Shown here in pieces: positions 1-8,302 of a stretch of 53,301 nucleotides of DNA; position 1 is the first letter of the stretch; each line of letters opens with the position of its first letter. The notes under the pieces were generated by a model. The model was not told the DNA's origin and did no database searches. It saw only the letters and a list, made by a program, of their open reading frames with translations. The DNA comes from Candidatus Hydrogenedentota bacterium (lineage in GTDB: Bacteria; Hydrogenedentota; Hydrogenedentia; Hydrogenedentales; SLHB01), in NCBI GenBank assembly GCA_016215105.1, contig JACRLJ010000115.1:1-53301 (forward strand), in the 5' to 3' direction. The position numbers and the translations under genes were made by a program.

Positions 1-332
1 CTCTTCCCGAGCCCGTAAGCGCCCGCAACAACGCCGAGCCCGAATCCGAACGGAAGCAGCCGCAACAGCCATTCGCTGCTCCCAAGTCCGGCGCCTATCC
101 ACAGACGGGATAGTCCCAAGAAGAGCGGGGAGAGACTGGACGCGCTCGATCCGTGACGCGCGATCAACAGAGCGGAGGCCTCGTTCGGTCCCAAGGGAGC
201 CGAGCCGAGATGATACAGCCGGAGAGCCAGCGCGACCAGGAAGACTGCGATCAACGGGTTCCGCCAAGCCACTCCAGACTCGCGGCCTTGAAGTAGCTCC
301 CCGGGTTTATCCAATGTTCCGTCGTGCGCCAT
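1..332 (-). CDS. N-terminal part of a GT39/ArnT-like membrane glycosyltransferase (runs off the window)
   Basis: The minus strand is open from an ATG at 332-330 to the window edge, giving 110 residues. A short polar N-terminus (about 25 residues) is followed by a hydrophobic helix at about residues 27-42 (NPLIAVFLVALALRLYHLG). A loop with PLGPNEA follows, then a second hydrophobic stretch (WLLRLLPFGFGLG). A first helix followed by a short loop with an acidic-Ala pair is the usual N-terminus of GT-C fold, PMT/ArnT-like (GT39) transferases, which use polyprenyl-phosphate sugars on the outer face of the membrane. The loop has NEA where many members have DEA. No strong ribosome-binding site precedes the ATG. 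The family call rests on the N-terminus only. It is transcribed divergently from the ABM gene at 498. Confidence 0.55.
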   Translation of the reverse strand, partial: MAHDGTLDKPGELLQGRESGVAWRNPLIAVFLVALALRLYHLGSAPLGPNEASALLIARHGSSASSLSPLFLGLSRLWIGAGLGSSEWLLRLLPFGFGLGVVAGAYGLGK

Positions 333-497
333 TCAATGTAATCCGATTGCCTTTTTCTTGGCGGAGGCCGGAGACTAGCAAAAGGCTGTCGTGCAATCAA
401 TACGGGAACGATGCCCCCGTCCCGAGCGCTGGATACACGGGCCGCAATGCGGTACGCTTGAGCGTACCGACATCGCATACTGACTGGAGAATGATCA

Positions 498-818
498 ATG
501 ATTCACGTTATTGCCACCATCACCGTTAAGCCCGGAAAACGCGCCGAGTTTCTCGCCGTCTTCAACGGCAATGTGCCCAACGTTCTCGCCGAGTCAGGCT
601 GTCTTTTCTACCAGCCCACGGTGGACGCGGATTCCGGCATACACATTCAAGGCGCGTTACGCGAGAACACCGTCACCGTCGTTGAACAGTGGCAGAGCCT
701 GGACCACCTGCGCGCCCACCTTGCGGCGCCTCACATGAGGGCCTACAGCAAAGAGGTGAAGGAAAAGGACTTGGTTGAAGGGGTCGCGCTTCAAGTGCTC
801 GAACCCGCCGGCGTCTGA
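498..818 (+). CDS. Antibiotic biosynthesis monooxygenase (ABM)-domain protein, YgiN-like
   Basis: This 106-residue protein is one ABM (dimeric alpha-beta barrel) domain. It begins MIHVIATITVKPGKRAEFLAVF and has the family's later EQWQSLDHLRAHLAAPHM segment, in which a Trp and a conserved His lie near the small active site. Relatives are cofactor-less quinol or polyketide monooxygenases, and many have no known substrate. The length is normal for a stand-alone member. The start is well supported: GGAG lies about 8 bases upstream of the ATG. It sits alone between a divergent glycosyltransferase and the kinase gene. It is probably cytoplasmic, as no signal peptide is seen. The family is certain, the reaction is not. 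Confidence 0.85.
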   Translation: MIHVIATITVKPGKRAEFLAVFNGNVPNVLAESGCLFYQPTVDADSGIHIQGALRENTVTVVEQWQSLDHLRAHLAAPHMRAYSKEVKEKDLVEGVALQVLEPAGV

Positions 819-848
819 ATTCTTCGCCGGGATTCACAACGCCGAAAG

Positions 849-877
849 GTGTCCCCTCGCACGGATTTCGGTATAAT
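849..877 (+). promoter_or_regulatory. Weak candidate sigma-70 promoter of the kinase gene
   Basis: A perfect TATAAT lies at 872-877, about 40 bases before the kinase ATG at 919. The matching -35 position (849-854, GTGTCC) agrees with TTGACA at only three of six bases, so the call depends on the -10 element and its position. Confidence 0.35.
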
Positions 878-918
878 GCGGCTCACTTTGCGAAGAAAAC
901 CGCGCAGGCGAATTATTG

Positions 919-1644
919 ATGGACGAAGATCTTAGATCACCGGTCGATTCCGATAGCACCGTGCTGTCGTCGGCCGCGTATACGGAAATTGGCGGACGGT
1001 ACCGGCTTCTCAAGTGGCTGGGTTCCGGCGCGATGGGAGCGGTGCATCTCGCCGAGGACTCGAAGCTGCGCCGCCAAGTCGCGATCAAGACCGTTCGGGC
1101 CGAATTGTCACGCAGTCCCGAGTTCTGCAAGCGCATCGAGCGGGAATGCGTTCTTCACGCTCGAGTCGGCGCGCACCAACATATCGTCACCCTGTTTGAC
1201 AAGTTCGAGGAAGCCGGACAAATCCACCTCGTAATGGAGTTCATCGAAGGTGAACCCCTGCAACGCATCCTCGAGGAGAACGCCGAGAAACGTATCGTTC
1301 TGCCTCCGGCGACCTCGCTGACCATCGCCGCGCAGTGCCTCGAAGCCCTGTTTCGAATTCACGCCCATGGAATCGTTCACCGCGATATCAAACCCGCTAA
1401 CATCATGGTCACGCTGGACGACTCCGGGGAGACCAGCGCCAAGCTCATGGATTTCGGCATCGCCCGCCTCATGGAGGGAGATGAACAGTTCGCAACCCTG
1501 ACCTCAACGAACGGCGGAGGCCCCGGCACTCCGCTGTACATGGCGCCCGAGCAAGATGTTTTCCGGGCGGCCGCCCTTTACGGGCACAGTAACCGAACTG
1601 CTGAATGCGCACGTCAATCTGGCGCCCCCGCCGCTTCACGGTGA
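919..1644 (+). CDS. Ser/Thr protein kinase, N-terminal fragment of a broken gene
   Basis: This is the N-lobe and most of the C-lobe of a Hanks-type (PknB-like) kinase. Visible elements are the glycine loop LGSGAMG, the VAIK lysine (K57), the catalytic loop HRDIKPAN (D156), DFGIA (D178) and the activation-segment end APEQ (209-212). Right after APEQ the frame turns into an unrelated tail, while the rest of the kinase resumes in another frame at 1556 (MFSGRPPF). About 20-30 residues that normally join APE to the Y-x-M-x-x-G-x-x-PF region are absent, including the structural Asp of subdomain IX. The start could be the TTG at 916 or the ATG at 919; ATG is preferred. Either this is a pseudogene or bases are missing from the assembly. 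Confidence 0.75.
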   Translation: MDEDLRSPVDSDSTVLSSAAYTEIGGRYRLLKWLGSGAMGAVHLAEDSKLRRQVAIKTVRAELSRSPEFCKRIERECVLHARVGAHQHIVTLFDKFEEAGQIHLVMEFIEGEPLQRILEENAEKRIVLPPATSLTIAAQCLEALFRIHAHGIVHRDIKPANIMVTLDDSGETSAKLMDFGIARLMEGDEQFATLTSTNGGGPGTPLYMAPEQDVFRAAALYGHSNRTAECARQSGAPAASR

Positions 1645-2731
1645 AGCGCAATGGACAGTGCCTCTGGCGCTGGAGGATATCATGAAGCGCGCGCTGGCAA
1701 AGCAGCCGCGTGATCGATTCGCATCCGCCCAGGAGTTCCGTCAGCACCTGATGCGCATCGCGGGAACGCTTACCAATCATCCCAAGACGATGTCGGATAC
1801 CCAGATTGCGGAAAGTAGCTCGGTCTATCTCGATTCGGCCGCGCGGCAGCCCGCTCAAGATCCCTTGGGCTCGAAGGGTTCGACTCCCGGAGTCCTTCTC
1901 CCCCCGAAGAGGCGCACGAGCAACCTGATTGTGCCTGCGGCCGTGGTTACCGCGTTAGTCTTCGGAGCCGGCGCTTATTGGGTTGTATCATCGAGACTGA
2001 ACACACTTCCGTTGGAAGTCCCCGCCGCTATCGCATCGAATGATCAGAATCCCGTTCCGGAAACGGCGCCGGAGCCACCCGCGATTCCACTCGATCAAGC
2101 ATTGACCGCGGCAACTCCTTCAGCCGTTACACCCGTAGGGGCTGCAGCCCCGGCGCTCGAGCCGGTTACCAATACCGCTGGATCTGCGATCCGGATAAGC
2201 GAACTATCGGCCCCCTCTGCCGGTGTTCCTGGCCGCCCCCCAGAAACGCTGCCCGTCACGAGTCCATCCGTTGACGCCGCGCTGCCCATCCTGGGCACGC
2301 CTAGCGTGAGCCCCACGGCCACTGCGGCGTCCAACACCACCTCCATGACGCTCGACGGCGCAACGAAGGACGCCCCAACCGCGACTCAGGAGTATACGAT
2401 AAAGCCCGGAGACACCTTGTCGAAGATTGCCGATACGAACAAGGTAGACGTTAGAGATCTTCAATGGTGGAATGGATTCAAGGACCCTGACAATCTCCTC
2501 GTGGGAAAGACCCTTTACCTGTACGAGAGGCCGGGACTTCAGCCCAAAGACAAGTTTTTCGCGAGTCTCCCGAAGCCCAGCGTTTCCGCGCCGCCGCCAG
2601 AGCCACAAACAAGCGCTCAAGCGCCTACCGAATTACAGGAACCGGCGGCGCCGCCCGCGGACTCCGAGGCAAAGCAGCCAGCAAAGAAGAAAACAATCAA
2701 AGAATTCTTCCGCGGTATCTTCCATAAATAG
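1556..2731 (+). CDS. Ser/Thr kinase, C-terminal fragment with membrane anchor and LysM domain
   Basis: This is the second half of the kinase gene at 919, in a different frame. It opens with the end of the kinase C-lobe (FSGRPPFTGTV, then RALAKQPRDRFASAQEF). One transmembrane helix follows at about residues 123-143 (NLIVPAAVVTALVFGAGAYWV), then a long Pro/Ala/Thr-rich linker. A LysM domain comes next at about residues 280-328 (YTIKPGDTLSKIADTNKVD), and the end is Lys-rich. The intact protein would be a membrane kinase sensing outside through a LysM, a module that generally binds N-acetylglucosamine polymers such as peptidoglycan. The ATG at 1556 is an internal methionine and probably not a true start. 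Confidence 0.75.
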   Translation: MFSGRPPFTGTVTELLNAHVNLAPPPLHGEAQWTVPLALEDIMKRALAKQPRDRFASAQEFRQHLMRIAGTLTNHPKTMSDTQIAESSSVYLDSAARQPAQDPLGSKGSTPGVLLPPKRRTSNLIVPAAVVTALVFGAGAYWVVSSRLNTLPLEVPAAIASNDQNPVPETAPEPPAIPLDQALTAATPSAVTPVGAAAPALEPVTNTAGSAIRISELSAPSAGVPGRPPETLPVTSPSVDAALPILGTPSVSPTATAASNTTSMTLDGATKDAPTATQEYTIKPGDTLSKIADTNKVDVRDLQWWNGFKDPDNLLVGKTLYLYERPGLQPKDKFFASLPKPSVSAPPPEPQTSAQAPTELQEPAAPPADSEAKQPAKKKTIKEFFRGIFHK

Positions 2732-3083
2732 ACCTCGGACGTGAACCCAGGACAAGAGGCGCGGCCAGAAGCTGACTTTCTGGCCGAATTCCTGGACAAA
2801 CGCCTCTGAGCAGCCCTTGCACTTTCCGGAATCACACCTTGCCTCAAAACACTCCAATCGTACACGTAAAAATTGATTTTCTCACTAATCTGCCGTATAA
2901 TTTCGATGGAAAAAGTAAGTGCGCCTGCCGCTAGCGAGACGTCAGTGCCGTGTTTCGACTCGATCGTTGTGGCCTATGTGGGAATAGTGTGTTTTGATTC
3001 GGTCGAGCGCGTGTCGAGTACTGCATTCTCGGTCATGCGGGAGCGGAAGTCAGCTAGAGCACGAACACGGGGAGGGTTCAGTC
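2732..3083. other. Intergenic region and leader before the chemoreceptor gene
   Basis: No convincing gene is seen in these roughly 350 bases. An inverted repeat with GGCCAGAA/TTCTGGCC arms lies near 2763-2786 downstream of the kinase stop. It could be a terminator, but no T-run follows. A good sigma-70-like promoter (2873-2901) lies about 180 bases before the chemoreceptor start. The leader between them has an open frame in phase with the chemoreceptor, but the GGAGGG site at 3071 points to the ATG at 3084. Confidence 0.5.
2873..2901 (+). promoter_or_regulatory. Sigma-70-type promoter upstream of the chemoreceptor gene
   Basis: TTGATT (2873-2878), a 17-base spacer and a perfect TATAAT (2896-2901) face the chemoreceptor gene. 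Transcription would start near 2908, leaving a leader of about 175 bases before the ATG at 3084. Confidence 0.55.
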
Positions 3084-4739
3084 ATGTTCTCAATGAAATC
3101 ATTGTCACTCCGGACTCGTGGAAAAGCCCGCGCCATATGCTTAACCACTCAGTCCGTATCGGACAGCACGGAAGAGCGATGGCGTTTGGGTATCTTCACG
3201 CAGGCGCTGATGCGTGAGTGGGTCGATAAGAAGGACATGGACAAGGTCTTAAAGGCGATCCCCATCGTGGCCGCACGCGACGCCGGGGAGCGCCGCGCAG
3301 AGGAAGGGGGATACACGTTCCGCCTTCCAAAAGAACACGCACGCAACAAGAAGAGTGAGCCGATCCCCATCGAAATGGCCGCGCTCAAGAAAATGGAAGC
3401 GGAGAAGCTCGACGAGTACTACGTGATAGACAAGGAAGAAAACGCCATCCGTTATTTCCGCCCCATCAAGTTGACGGAAACGTGCATGATGTGCCACGGC
3501 GATCCGGCGAAGTCCAACGAACTGTGGGGAAATACCAAGGGGCTGGACCCGACTGGCGCCACGATGGAAGGCTGGAAAGTTGGCGAACAGCACGGAGCCT
3601 ATGAAGTAATCGAAAGCCTTCAAGAGGCCGACGCACAGACGGCCAGCGCCGTTAAATGGGGACTCTTGGTAGTAGTGAGTGGCCTTCTCATTCTAGCCCT
3701 CGTGTTCGCTTGGTTTATTGTTATCGACGTTGAACGCCCGATGCGCGCCGTTTCGGACGGGTTGTTCGAGGGCGCGAACCAAGTCTCGTCAGCGGCGGTA
3801 CAAGTTTCGCAATCGAGCCAGCAGATGGCCGAGGGAGCCAGTTCCCAGGCCTCCGCGCTCGAACAGACCTCTGCCTCCCTCGAGCAGATGTCATCCATGA
3901 CCAAGCAGAACGCCGATAACGCGGACCAGGCCAGCCGCATGGCGACCGAAGCGCGTGAGGCGGTCGACCGGGGCCGCGATGCCGTCCAACGCATGGACAG
4001 CGCCATCCAGAAGATAAAGACGTCGTCGGAACAGACCGCCAAAATAATCAAAACGATCGACGAGATCGCGTTTCAGACGAATCTGCTTGCCTTGAACGCC
4101 GCCGTCGAAGCCGCGCGCGCGGGCGAAGCCGGAAAAGGATTCGCGGTCGTGGCCGAGGAAGTCCGAAGCCTAGCCCAGCGCAGCGCGGACGCCGCGAAGT
4201 CCACCGCCGCCCTAATCGAAGAATCGCAGACAAATTCCAATAACGGTGTCGCAATGTCTACCGAAGTCTCCGGGATTCTCGACCAGATCACCGTCGCGGT
4301 GCAGAAGGTGGATCAACTTATTCAGGAGGTCTCGTCCGCTTCCGCCGAACAAGCGCAGGGCATCGAGCAAGTCTCTCACGCCATGTCCCAAATGGACCAG
4401 GTCAACCAGGCGAACGCAGCAAGCTCAGAAGAAACCGCATCAGCCAGCGAAGAACTCTCCGCGCAAGCGGGTGAGGTGCATCAAATGGTCGTCAATCTGC
4501 TTCACGTTCTCAAAGGCGCTGGAGCGACCGAGGACACGACAAAGAGCAGGCCTTCGGCCCAAGTCTCACGGCGCCGCCACAACGGCGACCGCCGTGGGTT
4601 GCCTGCCGTGAGACCAGGAAAGGCGCCCGCGGGCAAGCAGTTGGCGAAACGAACCGCGCCTACCGCGCCCAGACGGGAGAAGACGCTTACCCCGGACGAG
4701 GTCATCCCGATGGACGACGAGGACATGAAGGACTTCTAG
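3084..4739 (+). CDS. Methyl-accepting chemotaxis protein with a CxxCH-containing sensory domain (first transmembrane helix apparently missing)
   Basis: This 551-residue chemoreceptor starts at an ATG with GGAGGG upstream. The N-terminal sensory part resembles Tll0287-like (DUF3365) domains and holds CMMCH, a likely haem-binding CxxCH. The [20 protein letters not shown] and GAYEVIESL stretches are also typical of that receptor class. A single transmembrane helix follows ([22 protein letters not shown]). The cytoplasmic signalling domain has the hairpin tip [26 protein letters not shown]. Receptors of this kind usually have a helix near the N-terminus that places the sensor outside. Here [14 protein letters not shown] runs straight into [11 protein letters not shown] with no hydrophobic stretch, so an internal segment seems lost. 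There is no CheW, CheA or CheR gene nearby. Confidence 0.85.
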   Translation: MFSMKSLSLRTRGKARAICLTTQSVSDSTEERWRLGIFTQALMREWVDKKDMDKVLKAIPIVAARDAGERRAEEGGYTFRLPKEHARNKKSEPIPIEMAALKKMEAEKLDEYYVIDKEENAIRYFRPIKLTETCMMCHGDPAKSNELWGNTKGLDPTGATMEGWKVGEQHGAYEVIESLQEADAQTASAVKWGLLVVVSGLLILALVFAWFIVIDVERPMRAVSDGLFEGANQVSSAAVQVSQSSQQMAEGASSQASALEQTSASLEQMSSMTKQNADNADQASRMATEAREAVDRGRDAVQRMDSAIQKIKTSSEQTAKIIKTIDEIAFQTNLLALNAAVEAARAGEAGKGFAVVAEEVRSLAQRSADAAKSTAALIEESQTNSNNGVAMSTEVSGILDQITVAVQKVDQLIQEVSSASAEQAQGIEQVSHAMSQMDQVNQANAASSEETASASEELSAQAGEVHQMVVNLLHVLKGAGATEDTTKSRPSAQVSRRRHNGDRRGLPAVRPGKAPAGKQLAKRTAPTAPRREKTLTPDEVIPMDDEDMKDF

Positions 4740-4802
4740 AGTTACAGCCACACCGATCTAGGATTACTATTTGTCTATCGCGCCAGCGGGGTTCCTGAAT
4801 CG

Positions 4803-6938
4803 CTATGCGTAAGTTTGATGTTGTGGCGCCGGTTTGAGCGCTTTCCAGACGGCTTCCAGCAGTTCCGCCATCCGGAAGGGCTTTTGGATGAAACCCGCAA
4901 GTTCGTTCTCCCCAAAACGGCTGCGCGCGTCAACTTCAGAGTAGCCGCTGCTCAGAACAATTCTGCAGTCCCCCCTGATCCGCCGTATCTCCCGAAAGGC
5001 TTCTCCGCCACTCATGTGAGGCATTGTCATGTCGAGCAGGACCACTTTGATTTCGTCTGCATGCTCCTGGAATACGTCAACAGCTTGGCGCCCATCGGCA
5101 GCGGTCATGACCTGATAGCCGGCCCGTTCCAATATCGCTCTTGCCAAGTCTCGAACCGCCGTTTCGTCGTCGACTACCAATACGGTTCCACCGCATCCGC
5201 GCAGTCCCGATTCGGCCCGAGACCTATCTTCGGCGATCACTACGCCCGAGTCAGCCGCCGGGAACAAGACACGAAACGTGGCGCCATGTCCCGGTTCACT
5301 CGTCACCCTGATCGCCCCTTGATGGCCTCGCACGACGCCCATGACTGCCGCCAACCCTAGCCCGCGCCCCGTGAACTTGGTCGTGAAGAACGGGTCGAAA
5401 AGCTTCGCGCGCACTTCGGGCGAGATCCCGCAGCCAGTGTCGCTCACTTCGAGAAACACGTATTCCCCTTGCGGAAGGTGATCGTCAATGTACGTCTCCG
5501 ACAAATAGCTCCGGTCACACGCCGTGATACCCGCGCTAATCGTGATCTCGCCAACGTTATCACCTATCGCTTCTGACGCATTGACGATCAGGTTCATGAT
5601 CACCTGGCGTATCTGCGACGCGTCTCCCACGACGACCGGAACGTTCTCCGCAAATCGGCACGTCAGAGTACATTTCTTCGAGATCGAGACGCCGAGCAGG
5701 GGTATCATCTCGCGCACTTCATCCGGTATCCGGATCTGCTGAATCAGAAATCGGCCCTTTCCGGAATAGGCCAGCATCTGGCGCGTGAGTTCCGCGGCCC
5801 GGCGCGCGGACAGCTCGATGTTACGCATGTTCGCGTGCGCCGGCGTCGTCTCCGGAAGCTCCAGCATGGCGAGTTCGGCGTTGCCCAATATACTGGTAAG
5901 GATATTATTGAAATCGTGGGCTATTCCGCCGGCCAGTATCCCGAGGCTCTCGAGCTTCTGCGCGTGAAGAATCTGCGCCTCCAATCTTTCGCGCTCTTCT
6001 TCCGCCCGCTTCCGTTCTGTGACGTCCCGAAAACTCCACACCCGGCCAACGCTCCGGCCCTCGAGGCGCTGCGGCAGCGAGTACCGCTCGAAGACACGGC
6101 CATCCTTGAATTCAAGCACGTCGAAGCTCTCTCGATCCGGGCTGGCATACAGTTCATCCACTTTCGTGTGGAAGCCCTCCGGGTCAGCCAACTGGGCGAC
6201 TGCAAAATCCATTATAGTCGCATCGTCCCTGGTCGCCGCCAACTCCGCTGGAATCCGCCACATCTCCACAAATTTCCTATTGAAACTAGTCACTCTGCCA
6301 CCAGCGTCCACCACAAGTATCCCATCCGTTGTGGACTCCAATGTTGCTGCCAGCAGAGACAGGGTTTGTTTGAGATCCCCCTCCGCTTTCCGCCGATCCG
6401 TGATGTCCGTGCTAACGCCGACAACTCGCCAATGCCCGGCGCCGGCGGGCTGGATATACGCATCCTCATATATCCAGCGTATCTCGCCATCACTTCGGCG
6501 GCAGGGAAATTCATGTTGGAGACGGGAGGCCCCTTCCTGAAAGGCGCGCTTGGCGTTTCTGTCCAGTTCTCGGGCCTCGTCATGGAACTCCTCGCGGTTG
6601 TCCATGAGCGCGTCAAAGTAGCTTTCACCGGGCTTGAGTTTGAGAGGCAGGTAGCGTTGCGCCGCTTCTTCATTGACCACGCGGATCGACCACTGCTCCT
6701 CGCCGTCACGCAATTCAACGTCGGCGTGCCACAACAGACAGCGGGCATTGGCGTAGATGTGTTCCAGCTCCGCCTCGGCCCTCTTCCGATCCGTAATGTC
6801 ATGGATAATCGAGAACAGTAACCGGCGTCCGCGAACATCCAGTGGCCCGGTGTAGACTTCAACCTCGCGAATTTCACCCGAAGCAAGACGGTGCAGAAAC
6901 TCGAAGTGCGTGCTCACGCCGTGCTTCGTCGACCCCAT
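4803..6938 (-). CDS. Hybrid sensor histidine kinase, C-terminal fragment (PAS-PAS-HisKA-HATPase-receiver)
   Basis: This 711-residue frame holds the end of one PAS domain (closing FSIIHDITDRKRAE) and two further PAS domains (closing VVGVSTDITDRRKAE and VWSFRDVTERKRAE). A HisKA helix follows with the phospho-acceptor His in GGIAHDFNN, then an ATPase domain (MNLIVNASEAIGDN, SDTGCGISPE, GRGLGLAAV). A C-terminal receiver domain has its phospho-Asp in VVLLDMTMPHMSG. It continues the gene that starts at 7906, but in another frame: the normal reading ITDINALPPREVADAM joins to this fragment's start. About 35-40 residues of a PAS core are absent at the join. No output gene is adjacent, so the final target is unknown. 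It converges with the chemoreceptor gene across only about 60 bases. Confidence 0.85.
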   Translation of the reverse strand: MGSTKHGVSTHFEFLHRLASGEIREVEVYTGPLDVRGRRLLFSIIHDITDRKRAEAELEHIYANARCLLWHADVELRDGEEQWSIRVVNEEAAQRYLPLKLKPGESYFDALMDNREEFHDEARELDRNAKRAFQEGASRLQHEFPCRRSDGEIRWIYEDAYIQPAGAGHWRVVGVSTDITDRRKAEGDLKQTLSLLAATLESTTDGILVVDAGGRVTSFNRKFVEMWRIPAELAATRDDATIMDFAVAQLADPEGFHTKVDELYASPDRESFDVLEFKDGRVFERYSLPQRLEGRSVGRVWSFRDVTERKRAEEERERLEAQILHAQKLESLGILAGGIAHDFNNILTSILGNAELAMLELPETTPAHANMRNIELSARRAAELTRQMLAYSGKGRFLIQQIRIPDEVREMIPLLGVSISKKCTLTCRFAENVPVVVGDASQIRQVIMNLIVNASEAIGDNVGEITISAGITACDRSYLSETYIDDHLPQGEYVFLEVSDTGCGISPEVRAKLFDPFFTTKFTGRGLGLAAVMGVVRGHQGAIRVTSEPGHGATFRVLFPAADSGVVIAEDRSRAESGLRGCGGTVLVVDDETAVRDLARAILERAGYQVMTAADGRQAVDVFQEHADEIKVVLLDMTMPHMSGGEAFREIRRIRGDCRIVLSSGYSEVDARSRFGENELAGFIQKPFRMAELLEAVWKALKPAPQHQTYA

Positions 6939-7906
6939 GGCGTCCGCGACTTCTCTTGGGGGAAGCGCGTTAATGTCCGTAATATAGCGTGACTGTCGAA
7001 CATTTGCCGGTAGAGTTCCTCGCGCTCGCGCAAAGACTCCTCGATGCGTTTGCGTGCGCCGATGTCACGCAGAATTCCGCACACTCCAATCACCTTGCCG
7101 TCCCGGTTTATAGAATTGAACGTACCCTCAACGTCAATGCTGTGGCCGTCCTTGTGAATCACCCTGAACTCGTAGGTGCTGCTCGGCAACTCCCCGGCAA
7201 GCCTCTTGCGATTATTCTCCCGGACACGCTCGAAATCGTCGGGATGAATCATGGTCAACGCCGACGTGCCCACAAGCTCCTCAACGGTATAGCCGCACAT
7301 CTCAGCGAGCCGGTTGTTAAGGATGTCCCGCCGGTTATCAGCCCCTATGAAGATAATACCCTCCTTAGATCCATCGAAGATCAGGCGGTACCGTTCCTCG
7401 CTCTCGCGAAGCGCTTCTTCCGCTCGCTTGTGCGCCGTGATATCCCGGTTGCTGCCTCGTCGGCCGATGAACACTTCGGTCCCATCGAAAACGCGATGAC
7501 ACACGTGACCAATCCAGACCACCTGACCATCGCGCCGAAGAATTCGAAAGTCAATCTCCATCGGCGTCTCGCACGTGTGAAGAGATTCCTCGTGCTCAAC
7601 CCATCTCTCGCGGTCGTCCGGGTGAACGATACGATCCATGAGCGCAGGATCGGAAAGGAAGTCCTCGGACGTATAGCCGCTGATGCGCTCGCAGGACGGG
7701 GAAACGTACAGATAGACGCCGTCGGGACGGACAAAGAACTCCCAGTCGTATGCGCCATCCAGGATGGCGCGATACAGCACGGCGTCGCTGACACGATCGG
7801 TCTCTGGCAGCAGAGCCTTGGAGCGGGTGTCCTTTCTTACCGCATCCTTCTTGCACTTGACGCGAGGTCGTTGCTTGTCCTCGTTACTACCGCGCTCCGC
7901 CGTCAT
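6914..7906 (-). CDS. Hybrid sensor histidine kinase, N-terminal fragment (PAS domains)
   Basis: This 330-residue frame is the start of the sensor kinase that continues at 6938-4803. After a charged N-terminus come two PAS/PAC units. The first spans about residues 42-165 (WEFFVRPDGVYLYVSPSCERISGY, closing GRRGSNRDITAHKRAEE). The second spans about 168-290 (ERYRLIFDGSKEGIIFIGAD, closing GVCGILRDIGARKRIEE). A third PAS begins (EELYRQMFDSH) and then breaks into a short out-of-frame tail. No membrane segment is seen, so the kinase is probably a soluble sensor. The ATG at 7906 has GAGG about six bases upstream. It is divergent from the hydrolase-protease gene at 8303. Confidence 0.8.
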   Translation of the reverse strand: MTAERGSNEDKQRPRVKCKKDAVRKDTRSKALLPETDRVSDAVLYRAILDGAYDWEFFVRPDGVYLYVSPSCERISGYTSEDFLSDPALMDRIVHPDDRERWVEHEESLHTCETPMEIDFRILRRDGQVVWIGHVCHRVFDGTEVFIGRRGSNRDITAHKRAEEALRESEERYRLIFDGSKEGIIFIGADNRRDILNNRLAEMCGYTVEELVGTSALTMIHPDDFERVRENNRKRLAGELPSSTYEFRVIHKDGHSIDVEGTFNSINRDGKVIGVCGILRDIGARKRIEESLREREELYRQMFDSHAILRTLTRFPQEKSRTPWGRRSTA

Positions 7907-8302
7907 TCCCGATCCTCGGATGCTCCATCCCTGCGCTTACCGCTGGCCGAACCCTAGTCCGACCTTTCGGCGCAATTCATTCTACTCCAACCGTTGCTCC
8001 GTTCGCCAAGGTTGTGGCGCGATTCGGCGCCCGGCTGGACATCTGGAACGCACCACCAATAATATGCTCCGGAACGGCAATGGCCGGAATAACTTCATCG
8101 CTCCGTGGCACGATGCAGGACCTCAGAACTGCCAGGAGAGCCTGTGTCGGGTCACGTTGCGCCATCGATTGGGTCCTTGGCCAGTAAAAAGCCCAAAGGC
8201 CGCCCGGCCGCGACGGCACAGCGAAGAAGAGACCTCAATACTACGGCGTCGAAGGTGGCGCAAGGGTACGAAGACCGCGCACAAAACGTGGAGGACAACG
8301 CT
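7907..8302. other. Divergent intergenic region between the sensor kinase and the hydrolase-protease
   Basis: About 400 bases separate two divergently transcribed genes. The hydrolase-protease frame stays open back to 8105, so up to 66 more residues are possible, but that stretch is basic, low in family-like sequence and lacks a clear ribosome site. No convincing promoter hexamer pair or repeat was seen. Confidence 0.4.

Noticed and set aside
2994-3083. Upstream start for the chemoreceptor
   Set aside because: The GGAGGG site at 3071 lies inside that extension and is placed correctly for the ATG at 3084.
5835-6821. 328-residue plus-strand frame opposite the histidine kinase
   Set aside because: Shadow of the PAS and HisKA coding sequence.
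8105-8302. Upstream start for the hydrolase-protease
   Set aside because: No ribosome site there, and the added residues are basic and unlike a hydrolase N-terminus; GGAGG points to 8303.
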